Positions 45,547-57,368 of a stretch of DNA of 64,000 nucleotides are shown one piece after another. The position numbers were made by a program, and so were the translations under genes. The notes beneath the pieces were generated by a model. That model was not told where the DNA came from. It ran no database searches and saw nothing but the letters and a program-made list of their open reading frames with translations. The stretch is from Ustulina deusta. Lineage: Eukaryota > Ascomycota > Sordariomycetes > Xylariales > Xylariaceae. The stretch covers positions 1-64,000 of the forward strand of contig JAJNNX010000035.1 in assembly GCA_023159155.1 (NCBI GenBank), given 5' to 3'. Position 1 is the stretch's first letter, and every line of letters begins with the position of its first letter.

Positions 45547-46212
45547 CTACGCTAATGTGGGTATCGCGTCTGTGCGGGAAAACGCTGCTTCTTCTCCCCA
45601 CCACTCAAGAAACTCTTTCATCCTCCGGGTTCTTTCCTCAGCAAGTTGTCGCCCAATATCCGTCTTCATCATGCTCTGTATCTTCAGAAGCTTGTCGTGG
45701 AAGTGTTGAATCGAGTCGGCCATGGAAGCTTTCGTCCTCGCCCCGGTAAAGGTAAAGACTCTGCCGATGCCGATGCTTCCAATGGCGTCAAGACGATCTG
45801 CGTCTTGAACAACAGCAAGCTCCGGGTACAACTTGATGAGCTCCTGGACTCGAGCGGGATCCTTGATCTCGCTCGAGTAGCTCACGCCAAGACAGACGGC
45901 CTGGACTTTCTTGGCTAGCTCTTCGGTGGCGCCGTACGAGATAAGAAGATCATTCACTAGGGATGAGGCATCTTCTCCTGGCTTGAGGTACTTCTTGTCG
46001 CCCACGTCATGAAGGAGGGCGGAAAGAACAACAATGTGCGGGTCTCTCTCGGACGCATTGACGGCATGGGCATGGATGTATTTGGCGAGGCCGAGGACAC
46101 GTTGGATGTGATTGAAATCATGAGAACCATCGTAGCTCGCCATGTAAGCCTCTACATACTTAGTTACGGATGTGATAAGACCCTCGTTTGCAGACGCGTC
46201 TATCGAAGCCAT
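45547..46212 (-). CDS. HD-domain phosphohydrolase
   Basis: 221 residues from the first ATG at 46212 (codons MASIDASANE); the frame upstream is open for ten more codons but has no ATG. HD-superfamily metal ligands are visible: H35 (HDFNHIQRV), H68-D69 (ALLHDVGDKKY) and an aspartate at about 139 (VQDADRLDAIG). The arrangement HxRV ... HD ... DADRLDAIG is that of the YedJ/PA-type small HD hydrolases, metal-dependent phosphohydrolases of nucleotides or related phosphates. The natural substrate is not known. No targeting signal is seen. It is divergent from the CBM48 protein gene with a long gap of 2.8 kb. Confidence 0.85.
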   Translation of the reverse strand: MASIDASANEGLITSVTKYVEAYMASYDGSHDFNHIQRVLGLAKYIHAHAVNASERDPHIVVLSALLHDVGDKKYLKPGEDASSLVNDLLISYGATEELAKKVQAVCLGVSYSSEIKDPARVQELIKLYPELAVVQDADRLDAIGSIGIGRVFTFTGARTKASMADSIQHFHDKLLKIQSMMKTDIGRQLAEERTRRMKEFLEWWGEEAAFSRTDAIPTLA

Positions 46213-49012
46213 GCTGATCCACTTTTCTAAGAAGGCAAACAAGCGACAATGCGTTAGTGTGTGAAATTAAGCGCTCGGTGACATGCTATTTGGTGGGGAA
46301 AGCTCACGAACTCAAGGATTATACAGTAGCGACAGCGACCTGCTGGGGCTCATACCGGATTGGGAAAGTAGATAGGGAGATAGACGCGGCGATAGGAGGG
46401 GGATGTGAAGGGCAAGCAGGTCCACACGATTTGCCGAGAAGCGGGTGCCAGGGTGTAGTAAGAAAGTAATGGTATGCACAGCAGGAGGCGAATGAGAAGA
46501 CACCAGACCTTGATCGACCAAGACAGGATTTACGGTGTGCTGGGAGCCGGTGACGGTGAGTGACCAGGTTTAATCCTATAAGATCGAAGGCTTAGTCAGC
46601 GTTGTCTCAGATCCAGCTCACCGTGGGAAAATTGGGCAGATTTCGTTGAACAACTCGACGACCAATACCGGTCCATCTCTGATACAGCAGTATAGAGGCA
46701 TGGCACTATGAATTTATGAGAGAGTTGCCATTGTCTGATGGAGCCGTTGCCTGGAGTGATCATGTGACCTGCCAGGGTCCATGGCCGAATCAGAATGCGA
46801 GAACTGCACTGCCAAGTCCAAGGTAGGCAGGCGATTATTCAGCCAGTGACTCTTTCCCCGCCCAGTCCCCTCTTAACTCTTTGGGATCGAGACCCGAGCT
46901 GGCCTGCCCACGCCAGCCAATCAGGACACCGTTGAGCCACATAGTGGGTGCGTGCGTGCTCCGCCCACACAAGACTCCTCTCTCTGCCTATCAGCGACGC
47001 TCTTTTTCCACTTCAAAAAGTATTGACCATTGGGACTACGCATGCCGACATGGGCCATTAGCACCCGCCTAGTCCGCGTACGGTGTAGCGCGCAATCCAT
47101 ATTCCCCGAGGAAGAAAGTCCTGTTTTTCCGTGACTTCGTCCGCATACCCGCCGAAGCTAGATAATGACCTGCAGGCTGCACCACCCGACAAGGTGTCCA
47201 CTCACACACCCTCACCGACGTCGTCGACTTCGTTCAGGTGAGGATGCGTCTTTCGTCGCCCGACCAGTGAGGAGGCCCGGGCGGCGGGACACCGAAGGTG
47301 GGCAACACCAGGCACGCAGCACAAGCCATTCACTCTGCCTGGCCGTGTTTGTTCTAGATGGCCTTGGAAACCCTCCGTCTGGAAATCTAAGTACAACGCC
47401 TGACAAGACGGGGGCCGAGGGTACACCAGTATCGAGTTCGACATGCTCACTTTCCAATTTCCCTGCGCAAAAGAATAGGGCGACAACATATATCGGTGGT
47501 TGGGCAGCATAACCGGCCCCCCCTCTCTTGTCTCCTCAGATGAGGATGTTCCTCTTCGTTGTTCCGACAAAAAAAGGCAGCTAATCCACACACCCACACA
47601 TACACAGAGAGACACCTCTTTGAGAAAGGTGTCTTCCGCTGAAGAATCTGTCCCTTTTTCCCTCTTCTCCTTCACATTCATCATGACATTTCTAAGTGGA
47701 TAAACCTCTCGCGTGCCAATCAACTGCCATGATGGCCTGCATGATCTTAACTGCATCACAGTACCTAGTGTAGGCATTGACATCACGAGCTACTAGTAGT
47801 ATAGGACGAATCCTACCTAGTGTACAACTAGAATGTCATTGCACCCCCTGTCAACTATTTTTTACTTGATCACCCAGGCCAAAACCCACATGGCGAATCC
47901 CATCCCTCTGTACTGCGTACTAAGTACGGTATGGGTATCTACGCTACCGTACAATGCCGCCTCCGATGGACGAGAGCTTGAGAAAGGGGATCCACTCCAC
48001 TTTCGGAGCGGTGCTTGCTTATCCTGCAGCCACTGACCCGAGCATTGATGTTGACAGCCGTCATTGGCGGGCGTAATGCAGGCCGTGGTGTGATGGGTGG
48101 TAGGCTGCTGCTGGTATTGGCTCTGTGCAGATCGCTTATGACCAATCAGTGTGCGCGTCTAGACGCCCAATCACCTCCTCCGGCTAGTCTGTCCTTGTTT
48201 TTGCCCTTCTCTTCCGCCAATCTGCCTATCTACAGTCGTGTACCCTCTCTCTCGACTCCAAAGACCCGACCCCTCTGCCCCCATCGCTGCTGCTATTTCT
48301 GATATCTCCGCCCATGCTGTTGTTTACCTACTCCTACCAGTACCCATGTCCAAGGTTCCCCACCCGCACCCCACGTTGCTTAACCGCCGGGCTTGCGGTA
48401 CGGCTGACTCGCACCGAAGGTCCTGCCAAATTGTGTGTTTGTATGCCCCCAGTGAATTGTTCGAGTGATAGGGATTGTCTTGGCTGATGTGTTACGGGCC
48501 AATGAGAGGCCAGATCTGGCCCATCATGATCCGAGCTCCCTGGCTTCGTCGTTCGTTTGAACCCATGCATTGTGGAAGCTGTACCGGCAGGCTGCTGCCA
48601 ACATCGCCTCGTGTGATGGTCGTTGCAACTGGTCCTTGGGGTCGCGACCTTGGGCCCCCAACTCTATAATAGAGCCTGCTTATCCGCCCTTCTGTTCCCT
48701 TTCCTTTCTTTCTTTCTTCGGCAAGCATTCAATCACGAAAAACTAGTTTCTGTTTTCTCCCTCTCCCCTTGTTCTAATTTCTCTTTGCGCTTGATAGAGC
48801 TGTGCTCATTCTTGCATCATAATATTCAACCTAATTTTTTCACTTATACCAAAAAAATCATACTCAGAATACACAGTTGCCGGTCAACTGCCCCCTAATC
48901 GCCCCCGAATATCCCTAATAGAATCTAGAAACTAGTTTTCCTTGCTCACACGAATCCCTTGAATAACTTCAATATAAGAAACGACAACATTTGTGATAGC
49001 AACATCAACAAA
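46213..49012. promoter_or_regulatory. Long divergent intergenic region
   Basis: 2.8 kb between the HD gene (-) and the CBM48 gene (+). It is GC-balanced with many pyrimidine tracts. A TATA-like CTCTATAATAGAG lies near 48661, about 350 bases before the ATG at 49013, and is followed by a pyrimidine-rich leader (CCCTTTCCTTTCTTTC). The open frames at 46881-47512, 47202-47786 and 47833-48468 overlap in several phases and have no recognisable domain. I treat them as non-coding, though a short unknown gene cannot be excluded. Confidence 0.4.
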
Positions 49013-49882
49013 ATGGCGACCATACAGCTGTCTTTCTCGCTTCGCGTTTCTTCCGGTGTCAAGTCTGTCCACTTGCTCGGTTCTTGGGACAATTACGTCG
49101 GTCAGATTCCCCTTTCCAAGGACAAGTCATCTTCCAAGTCCGGATCATGGAAGGGCACTTTCCGATTTCAGGGCAACCTCGAAGCCGGCCAGCGCTACTG
49201 GTACTACTATATCATCGACGGCTACCACGTCTCACACAACCCCAGTGAGCCCTCAACCGTCGAGCCAACGACTGGCCGAGAACTCAACATCCTCGATGTC
49301 CCCAAGGACAAGTCGAGCAAATCATCATCCAAGTCTTCCCACAGCTCCTCAAGGCACCAGTCTTCTTCGTCTTCGTCATCCCGCGACAAGCACAGGTCGT
49401 CAAAGCGCAGCTCTCTTGCTCTTGATATCCCTAAGGGCCGCCCACTGTCAGTCTCGCAGATCGTAGCACCCAAGCCCATGTCACCTCACGCTACGCGCAA
49501 CATCCTGGATGCCGACTACTACGACGACGAGCACATTGATGAGCTAACTGCACGCTTTGGAAGCGCCGACCTCGATGACGATGACTATACCACGGACTTC
49601 AGCACGTCGCCCGTGTCTTCGTCGGGCTCGAGCCTTTCGTACCGATCGGACAGTTCGTCACCATCCTCATCGCTCTCTGGCTACAGCACGCCCGCCTCAG
49701 ACTGCAGTAGCTGCACGTGCGAGCGCTACGGCATCACGCGCAAGGGTGACCGTATTAAGATTGACTGCGGCGGTTCCCGCTGCGGCTATAGCGAAGACGA
49801 TAGCTCGTGCTCGAGCTCCGGTGACGAGGAAGAATACGTATCGCGCTCCTCGCGCCGCAATGGAATCATCATGCGCTCGTGA
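49013..49882 (+). CDS. CBM48/AMPK-type glycogen-binding domain protein
   Basis: 289 residues from ATG 49013 (MATIQLSFSLRV); an upstream extension to 48959 has no ATG. The first 90 residues form the E-set fold of AMPK beta-type glycogen-binding modules: VKSVHLLGSWDNYVGQIPL, SGSWKGTFRF, RYWYYYIIDGYHVSHNPSEP. Trp residues of the sugar-binding face are kept. The rest is strongly Ser-rich (SSKSSSKSSHSSSR, SSSSSSS) with acidic clusters and a small Cys cluster (CSSCTCERYG and DCGGSRCGYS) near the C-terminus. There is no signal peptide, kinase-interaction or catalytic domain. A cytosolic role near glycogen or as a regulatory scaffold is plausible but not shown. The Ser/Asp-rich tail is likely phosphorylated and disordered. 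Confidence 0.8.
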   Translation: MATIQLSFSLRVSSGVKSVHLLGSWDNYVGQIPLSKDKSSSKSGSWKGTFRFQGNLEAGQRYWYYYIIDGYHVSHNPSEPSTVEPTTGRELNILDVPKDKSSKSSSKSSHSSSRHQSSSSSSSRDKHRSSKRSSLALDIPKGRPLSVSQIVAPKPMSPHATRNILDADYYDDEHIDELTARFGSADLDDDDYTTDFSTSPVSSSGSSLSYRSDSSSPSSSLSGYSTPASDCSSCTCERYGITRKGDRIKIDCGGSRCGYSEDDSSCSSSGDEEEYVSRSSRRNGIIMRS

Positions 49883-51687
49883 ATGAAACTTCATCCATAG
49901 CAGGCGATGAAGGGAAACCGAAAAAAAACGAGGAAGAACTTGAATGATTTGCCTTAATCTGGAGATAGAGGAGGGGTATAATATTCCTGCCCTGCCCCAT
50001 TCACCGCTGCAACCAGCAACTGGAAGGCCGACGATAGCAATTAACTTCTTGGCCGTTCGCTCATTTTACGGGGAGAGGGGTTCCCCGCCCCCGCCGTCCT
50101 GTTGTTCCATTGCAATCCGCGCGGTTCAGCGTCGACAGGTCTAGCGATCGGATCTCGCGAGGACCCAAGCCGGTCTTGGCCGTCTTCGCGGTCTGACTCG
50201 CTAAATTTGACAAATATAGCCTGTCCCCCTGCAACCTGCGCATCCAGCCCACCTGGGCCGATGCTGCGGCCCCCACGACTAGACGCAAAACCCCACTCCG
50301 TTCCAGCCCAGCGGTCTGGCGAAGTGCAAAAACACTTTGCCCCGCCGCCATGGTGTGCTGGAACGAGCGCGGGTTCAGTCTACATCGTGCGCTCGTTTCG
50401 TATGTTCTGACAAACTGCTGTCTGGAGCACCTTGGCTTGGATCATTTATTCATTGTATATACTTCAATTCTCTCCAAGCCAAGCGAAGCCAATCACAACC
50501 TGCTCCGGCAACCCAAAAAAAACCATCACGGCGAGCCAACTCGGCTCCTTGATGATGCTTAAAGTGCGATCCCGGATTCTACCCGGGCTAGCCACAAATC
50601 ACCCTCGGCGGTTTGAGGGAACCTCCTAGATAATAGGCATTCCCCAAAACTGCCGTAGCAAGAAAGGGTGGAGATAGATGTAAGCGACAAATGTTGGACG
50701 AAAAAACTGGAAAGATTGATTAGCTGCCGGATTCCCTTTGGATGCTAGTTGTCGCTTGCTTTCGCTCAGCCTAGACAATTTCATAGATGACGTTTGAATC
50801 TATTCACGATAACGAGAAAACGACTGTGTTCCGCTCCCTTGATTTGTGTCCCTTGCATCGAGACGTGAACAATCCCGTAGATCACTATGCCTAGCTATCT
50901 AACCTAACCTGCCTACTCCCTGTGAAACTACCAAGACGAGTCGTACCGGTACCTCTCTTTGTGGGGGTTTGTGGATCCTCTGGACTTGCGGTGAGCGAAG
51001 GAGGGGTTTACACTACCTAGTATGCGGGGTTCAAGCACAAGCATCGCTTGCACGACTTGGCGGCTACACGGAAGGCGAAGCGAGAAGATCATGCCAAGTC
51101 AAAATCAACGCATAAAAACGGATCATATTAGAACCCGCAGAGCAAGGATACACCTGGTGGAAAGAGTCACAAAACATGAGATGTCGGGTACAAATCACAA
51201 CATAATATCACGGTTCATGGTAGTGTTTATAATTCATCATCTTATTGGTATGGGAAAACGCTGCTAACCCAACATACTTCTCCTCAGTCCTTGCCAGGAA
51301 GGACCCTCCTGGTCAGTGTGCCGGGGGGCTTTGGTATCCCTGAGTGTAAACAAACAAATTCCGTCGCGCATCAGAATATCGTTGGTCGTAGTGTGCTTGT
51401 ACGCGAACGAGAGGATTAAAAAAACAAAACAAAACAAGTAAACAGAACAAAACGTAGAATGCTCCCATCCCCAAGACCCGCAACCGATGAGGTAGATGAG
51501 ATTTGTGGTCGTATCCCCCGTCTTGAACACCAGGCGCCGCCCTCGTCTTTCTTTTTGTCCAACCATAGCTGCCTTCCTTCCTCTACCGCCGAACGCCGAA
51601 TAATGCGTATTGCTACTATTATACAGTGTAAAAGATGTGGTGTGTATGTCCACAAGATGGTGTGGCCGCGGCGTTTATAGCAACTAG
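49883..51687. other. Convergent intergenic region
   Basis: 1.8 kb between the 3' ends of the CBM48 gene (+) and the Mpe1 gene (-). It contains an A-rich AAAACAAAACAAAACAAG stretch near 51420. The small frames (50061-50629, 51022-51680) lie on both strands in conflict and show no domain. Part is probably 3' untranslated sequence. Confidence 0.45.
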
Positions 51688-53600
51688 TTACAGCTCTCTG
51701 TAGTCACTAGGCCGCACTCGGCGCTGTCGGTTCTGGTGTCGTCCAGGATTGACGGGTTTCCGGAAATAGGCTTCATCATCGTTATTCGGCGTCGTAAAGT
51801 TGGGCCGTGGCTGTTGTTGATTGTTGTTGAAGCCATTCATACCCGTGTTCATATTCATGAATCCCATATTGCCCATTCCACCCCCATTCATACCAAAGTT
51901 CCCTCCGAACATGCCATTCATCATTGCCGGATTGAACACTCCGTTCATTCCCATCATATGGTTCATCATTGGATTCATGCCCATCATGCCCATGTTCATA
52001 TTAGTTTGGCCGAATCCATTCATGTTCATAGGAAATGGCATCATGTTAGGCATTCCGCCCATCCCGTTCATGCCAGGCACCATATTTTGCATGTCCTTGG
52101 CTTCTTGAGCACGTTGCATAGCTTTGGGGGCTTTAGGAATCTTGGGGTTCTCCATCAATTCATCTGCTGACCGCTTCTTGGTAGTAGGTTCCGTAGTCTT
52201 AGATGCATCATTAGGTTCAGTAGAAGAGCTAGATGTGACAGACATCTTTGGTATGCTTGCTGGTTGAAGTTTCACTTCGGTATTTGTTGATATAAGCGAG
52301 TTTGCCTTCTCCGGAGCAGTGGGCAACTCGGTCTTGGCGGTGGTTGATTGTAGTGTTTCTTTCTTCTCCGAAGGCGACTGTGGCTGAGACTTGTCTACCA
52401 GTGGACTTGCGGATCGTTCTTTCACCTTGGCAGTCTCTCGTTCTTTTAGAAACTCCTGAATCCTTGCGGAAGCTTCGTCATCAGGCTTCAGATCATCAAT
52501 GAGCACTCCATCAGTCTGGCATCCAGGGCAGATGAAATCGCTCTCGATAAGGGCATTAGTGATGCAATCATTGCAATACGTCTTCTCACAACACGGTGTC
52601 TTCATTGGGTCTATGAACATCCTGTTGTCGATGGAGCATAACAATCCTTTCTCTTCTAGCTCCTTGTCCTCAGCGGAGGCCGCCTTCTGTGCCGCCGCCG
52701 ATGACTTAGTCTTGGCCTGGAACTGCTCCCAGCTTGCTTTGTCAGGCTCTGCAATCACAAATTCGCCATCTGCGTTTACCATCAAACCAGAAGGGTGCTT
52801 CACTTCCTCACCATCAGCACCAGTTTGCTGCAGGGCTGACTTGTCTACTGTCTTGAGAAATGAGCGAGGGATACCGGTGGTGCGTTTGACTCGAGGGCGG
52901 TTATCGAATTCGGGATTATCATTTGTCGGGCATAATTGAATCCAGTGACCTTTCTGCCCGCAACGATAACAAATGTACCCATTCGGAGGTTCATGGTCGG
53001 GAACATTCGCAGGTTTCTTGCTGCCCGGCTTGTACACGGCCGTTTTTCTACAGGATAGTTAGCGTCTGAATACAAATGAAATTACATGTTACTTACTGGG
53101 ACATCTCTTCCTGTTGTGCTGTCCATTGGTCGGATTCAGCCTGGAACATTGCCATCATCTTCTCTTCCTCAGTCAGCGCTGTGCTCATCTGTGCAAGACC
53201 TGTCATGGCAGGCTTCGTGACTTTTGTCATGGCTTCTTTCCGACTGGAGTTCTTCGCACTGGAGGGCATTTTGCCTGACACATAGCGAGCCGCGCGACCA
53301 GCGCCGGGCTTCTGCGGGGGTAAACGTCGTGCCACAACTGTCGTGGACCGTGGGATAATAGTGGTATCATCATCGTATTCTGGAGAACTGTTAGAAAGTA
53401 AAACGAGGAAATGGTGGAATAACCTTACCTTCACTACCATCGTCGGTATAAATGGCAAGATCAAAATCTGTGCCGTCACCCAGACCACTTTTGATGATGA
53501 TGTCACGCTTCAGCTCAAATACTGAAATGCCAGTACCATCGAACTCGACCCTTGTCGGTTCCTTTTGCGACTTGAACTTGAAGAACACAGAAGAAGTCAT
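51688..53600 (-). CDS. MPE1: Cleavage and polyadenylation factor subunit Mpe1 (RBBP6-like)
   Basis: Three exons on the minus strand (53600-53429, 53379-53097, 53047-51688) give 604 residues. Mpe1 is part of the nuclear cleavage and polyadenylation factor and has a ubiquitin-ligase-like RING. Domains in order: ubiquitin-like DWNN domain (about 1-78, MTSSVFFKFKSQKEPTRVEF ... YDDDTTIIPRST), CCHC zinc knuckle (C178, C181, H186, C191), and RING/U-box-like finger (C289, C304, C305, C310, C313, C325, C328). The tail is Met/Asn/Gly-rich (about 472-570, MNGMGGMPNMM-type repeats) and ends with basic residues. Both introns are 49 bases with GT-AG ends. For intron 1 I chose the CCAG acceptor at 53380 because the nearer CAG breaks the conserved EYDDD. 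The Met-rich tail is longer than in yeast. Confidence 0.93.
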
Positions 53601-54905
53601 GGTGAATTATCCTAATGATGTTGCGATTTATACTACTGTTGGGGAGTGACTGATGAAATAGAGGCCAGGAGTCGCGACACCTTAGGACGTGACGACGCGA
53701 AATGGCTAGATAGTTAGATGGGTTGGTCAGATATTGGCTGGCACTTGTACGGATCAAGTCGTGTCGCAAGCTAGTTAGTTCTGTATGGATTTGGGGATGC
53801 GGAATGTGGGAGTGTAATGCAGAGTCTGCGCGCGCGGAATTTGTCTCTTAAGAGCGACCTGGCAACATGACATGAAGGGATGGGTATCAATTTCTGATTG
53901 TACTCGAAGAACAATGAGAGTTCACACTCTGAATAGAAGAGAAAGGAGAAATGTACAAAGCGACGGGTGGTTTGAAGCCACCGAGTCAGCTCGATAGATA
54001 AAAAACGAAGAAAAAGGCAAATTCCCTCCAAGACCAAGCCACGACGAGGCGACCACGACACACACAGCACCGCAAGAATCTCGTCTTCTATTTAGTCCGA
54101 GACCTCCCACCGTACCCTATGGATACTATCACAATGCGTAAGCACAATTGATGAATCGGCCGAGACAATGGTTGCGCGTTGGCCCTCGTGGCGATGGCTG
54201 CGCGCGAAGATGCGACCGAAGGACGTAGGCAACTGCCGACGTGGGTTGCTCTGATCGAGGACGGGAGAACGGGAGAACGAGAGAGCGCGAAACTGTTAGG
54301 CTGGTGACAACGCGCGCTACCCTAAACAGGCAGTGAGCGAAAGAAGGCAGATAAGACCCGGCGCGGAAGGACGATCGTCAAGCGTCAAGTGGCGTTGAGA
54401 ATAGATTCGTAGATGGGTTTGGAGATGAAGAGAGAGAGAAGGCGGCTGAGCTACGGTGGAAAGAGGAGCGTGCTTTGAAGGGCTTGAATTAGTCAGACGC
54501 GCTAGGGCCCGAAGTAGAAGCCCCACGTGACCTGCCATTCACATTGATACCGGTACCTCGGTATAGCCAGGAACCTAGGTACCTCTTATCTAGTACACTC
54601 TGAAGGTGGGATACGTGGCACCAGCTGACGGCAGCAGACAACGGAAATGGCTGGAATTGGAAAGTGATATTTAGCTATAGGGTAGGTACACATACAGGTA
54701 CAATGACAATGTGAGACTTGGTTGATGCCTTTTGAACCGCCCGCTCTCTAGATATGACCTAACGCCGAGGCCGTCATCCGTCCGCAACCTGTAATCCGCG
54801 ATGAATATCCTGAAAGTCTATACTGTGGTAATTATGACAGATTTAGGTATGGAAAATCCCCATTCGGGAGGGCGACATCTATGCAATCTTGACATCTTCC
54901 CAAAT
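53601..54905. other. Intergenic region, upstream of MPE1
   Basis: Tandem minus-strand genes. It includes the MPE1 promoter side near 53601 and, at the far end, the 3' region of the SUR7-like gene. GA-rich tracts (GAGAGAGAAGG near 54430) and GGTACC words near 54550-54580 are seen. No supported gene. Confidence 0.45.
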
Positions 54906-55935
54906 CTAAACATGTCGAATCTCGGGCGCGCCAGCGGGACTAGCAGTTCCCTGTGCAACCCTTCCTCCCCTGCGGCCGGTTCGCAAATCTCGGCGCGATG
55001 TGCAGCAGCAGCCTAACCCAGCATGGATTATGAAAGCAAGTAAGTTGAAACCAGCTGCTGTCCACTGAAACGCAATCATGCGCGTCCCGATTGAGGCCTC
55101 CACGCCGAGATCAGGCTGGGAGTTCAGCGCTGCTCGGAATACGTACGAGATCACCGTACCGAGAATAGCGCCGACGACAACAACTAAAGCAGCAATGCCG
55201 GAGAGTATCCCAGCCGGGAGACTCCACCATCTTGAATAAAGAACAATTGGTGAGCTCACCAGGAGGAATCCGTCCAATATAAGACCTCCGAGGAAAAAGC
55301 CGAACATGATGTGAAATGCGATGCGAAGAATGTTGAGGATGTCGTTGATTTCAGAAGGGAGCGCGATCGACGCGCCCGAAAGGAGCTCGTCGAGAATGAT
55401 CTTGACTGGATTGAACCAAAACGCAGCATTCGGTTTCGAGCAACTAGTAATCCCCCTATCGGCATGTCAGCTCATCCCTCACTTCAGCCACTGTGTGCTC
55501 CGTCACCTACTGGCCACCGTTATATCCCTCGCAGAAATTCCATAAGCCTACTTGATAAAAATCATGCAATCCCAGGGTTTTGGCGACAGAGTTTTGGAGT
55601 GACAACCCACTCGGTGCCGACTGGGGCAAGATATTGCTGAGGTCTAGCTTGAACAAGTAAATTTCCTTCAAAATTGTGTCGCGCCTGATGTTTCCGATCT
55701 CGACCTGTGGTCGCGGTTAGCGTAACGAGCCACCTGACGATGGGGAGCTGATTCTCACCAGGATCAAGAAGATTATAGCTAAGAGGTAGAAGAATGCGAC
55801 GACTCCGATGGTAATGCGTCGTGTTCTTGTCCCTCTCTTCAGTCTAGCTTTGATCTCAGAATCCTCACGGCTCCAGCTCTCCTTGTCGGTTTCTGCATTG
55901 TTGGGTACGTTTTGACGTTTGCGAGATAATGCCAT
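54906..55935 (-). CDS. SUR7/PalI family four-transmembrane protein
   Basis: Exons 55935-55759, 55704-55511 and 55443-54906 (minus) join to 302 residues. SUR7/PalI proteins are plasma-membrane proteins of eisosomes or pH sensing. After a basic cytosolic start, TM1 is ITIGVVAFFYLLAIIFLIL (about 41-59). The extracellular loop carries GNIRRDTILKEIYLFKLDLS, LGLHDFYQVGLWNFCEGYN and CSKPNAAFWFNP, the family's two-Cys loop. Three more TM segments follow (MFGFFLGGLILDGFLLV; LPAGILSGIAALVVVVGAIL; TAAGFNLLAFIIHAGLGCCC). The intron 2 donor (GTAGGT after GGCCA) was picked because it restores frame into CSKP. The short C-terminal tail is Arg/Gly-rich. The position is divergent to the PLC-like gene. Confidence 0.88.
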
Positions 55936-57368
55936 GCTGTGGGCGGAACTGCAAGGTATGTTGTTTCGAGCTCGCAAATACTAATAGACCAACTTCGAGC
56001 CGGGTTTCGGAGCCTCCTTGTAGGGAGCAATCAGACTGACTGGCTGACTCTATACTAACGACCTGGGCAATGTAACTCCGTGGCGCATCACATCATTGAC
56101 ATTCAGAAAACAAACGAATGTGGGTTGAAATCGATAGAGCGTTCAAAGTAAAGTCCCTGATCTGCAGACAGCACCCAGATAAATGACATGTTGATCGACG
56201 GACTATTGTGGCCGGACTAGGTAGTCCATGTATATATATGATAACCTAATTGTATGTACCTCGGAGGTATTATACGAAACTTTCCTTCTCATGACAGAAG
56301 TACCTGTATGTAGCTGACCCCTCCACGCATGGTTGTGAAATGGGGTTTAAGTACTTCTGTACCGGCAATCGGCATGCGTAGAATGTGTAGGCAATGAGTA
56401 AGCGCAAAGTGTGCTCATCTGCTAAGTACGTATAGACCCGACCTTTTTATCTACAACAAGAAACATAAACTTCGCAAGCCGTGGCTGTCTACATATAGAT
56501 CAACTTGTCCGGATTTCACTGCATTCGGCGCTCCAGACAAGATAACTTGCTTGATGAAGATAACCGTGGTTGGAATACAGACGCCAGAGGACCTTGAGCA
56601 TCGCCTTCAATTAGCAGGGTAGATCAGAAGCGGTAGTGGATACCCCTAAGGTCCCCAGTATTCAAGGGTCCCCGTAAAGGGGTCCATGGCCCATCGTCCG
56701 GCCAATAGCGGCGGGCCGGAAGTGGAAACTGACGTAAGGGTGGAAACCCACAAGGACCGCTCATTGTTCGCTGACGCGTTGTTCTGTGTAAGCCGTAACA
56801 AGCTGACACTCTGCACTGCCATTGCTAACCCAGCAACATTGAAAATCAGTCTGATGGGTAATGCGCAGCACAGTACAGAGGCCTCAGCCACGATCGACGG
56901 TCCACTCATACAGGAGGTAGGTATTGTAACAACAAGTACACAGCTGGTAGCATCCAGTACAGCATGTACCTCGCCCTTCCTCGCGCTTCAACCATGTCGA
57001 GATCAGCGGCAAGAGATAGCCGGCAGCTTATTACTGGTAGGTGTAGACAGATGCAAATATGCGCTAGGTAGCGTAAGGTACTGATTACGAGAGACCCTGG
57101 CGCCAGACCGACCCAACTACACGGGCTAGCCGAACCTATTATGAAGTCATGAGCAGGCATCATCTTCAAGTTCTGTCTATCTAGGTTCTCCCACGACTAT
57201 CAATTAACTTTGCACATGCAGCAGAGATACGACCTAACCCGTATTCTGCGTCGTTGCTATTGTTGTCGCCATTCAGGCGTATAATCATGCCAATACCTGA
57301 TCCGCATTCTCTTACATTGGCGTAGATACACACATACAACTCTCGTTCGCCATCGTTTTCTAGATCCA
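55936..57368. promoter_or_regulatory. Divergent promoter region of SUR7-like and PLC-like genes
   Basis: 1.4 kb. A perfect 10-base inverted pair, ACAGAAGTAC (56294-56303) and GTACTTCTGT (56351-56360), stands out. GGGTCCCCGTAAAGGGGTCC lies near 56668. The frames at 56624-57169 conflict on both strands and are not supported as genes. Confidence 0.4.

Noticed and set aside
47202..47786. Minus-strand frame of 194 codons in the HD/CBM48 intergenic region
   Set aside because: No domain, no splice partner and competing frames on the other strand. Left as unannotated rather than called a gene.
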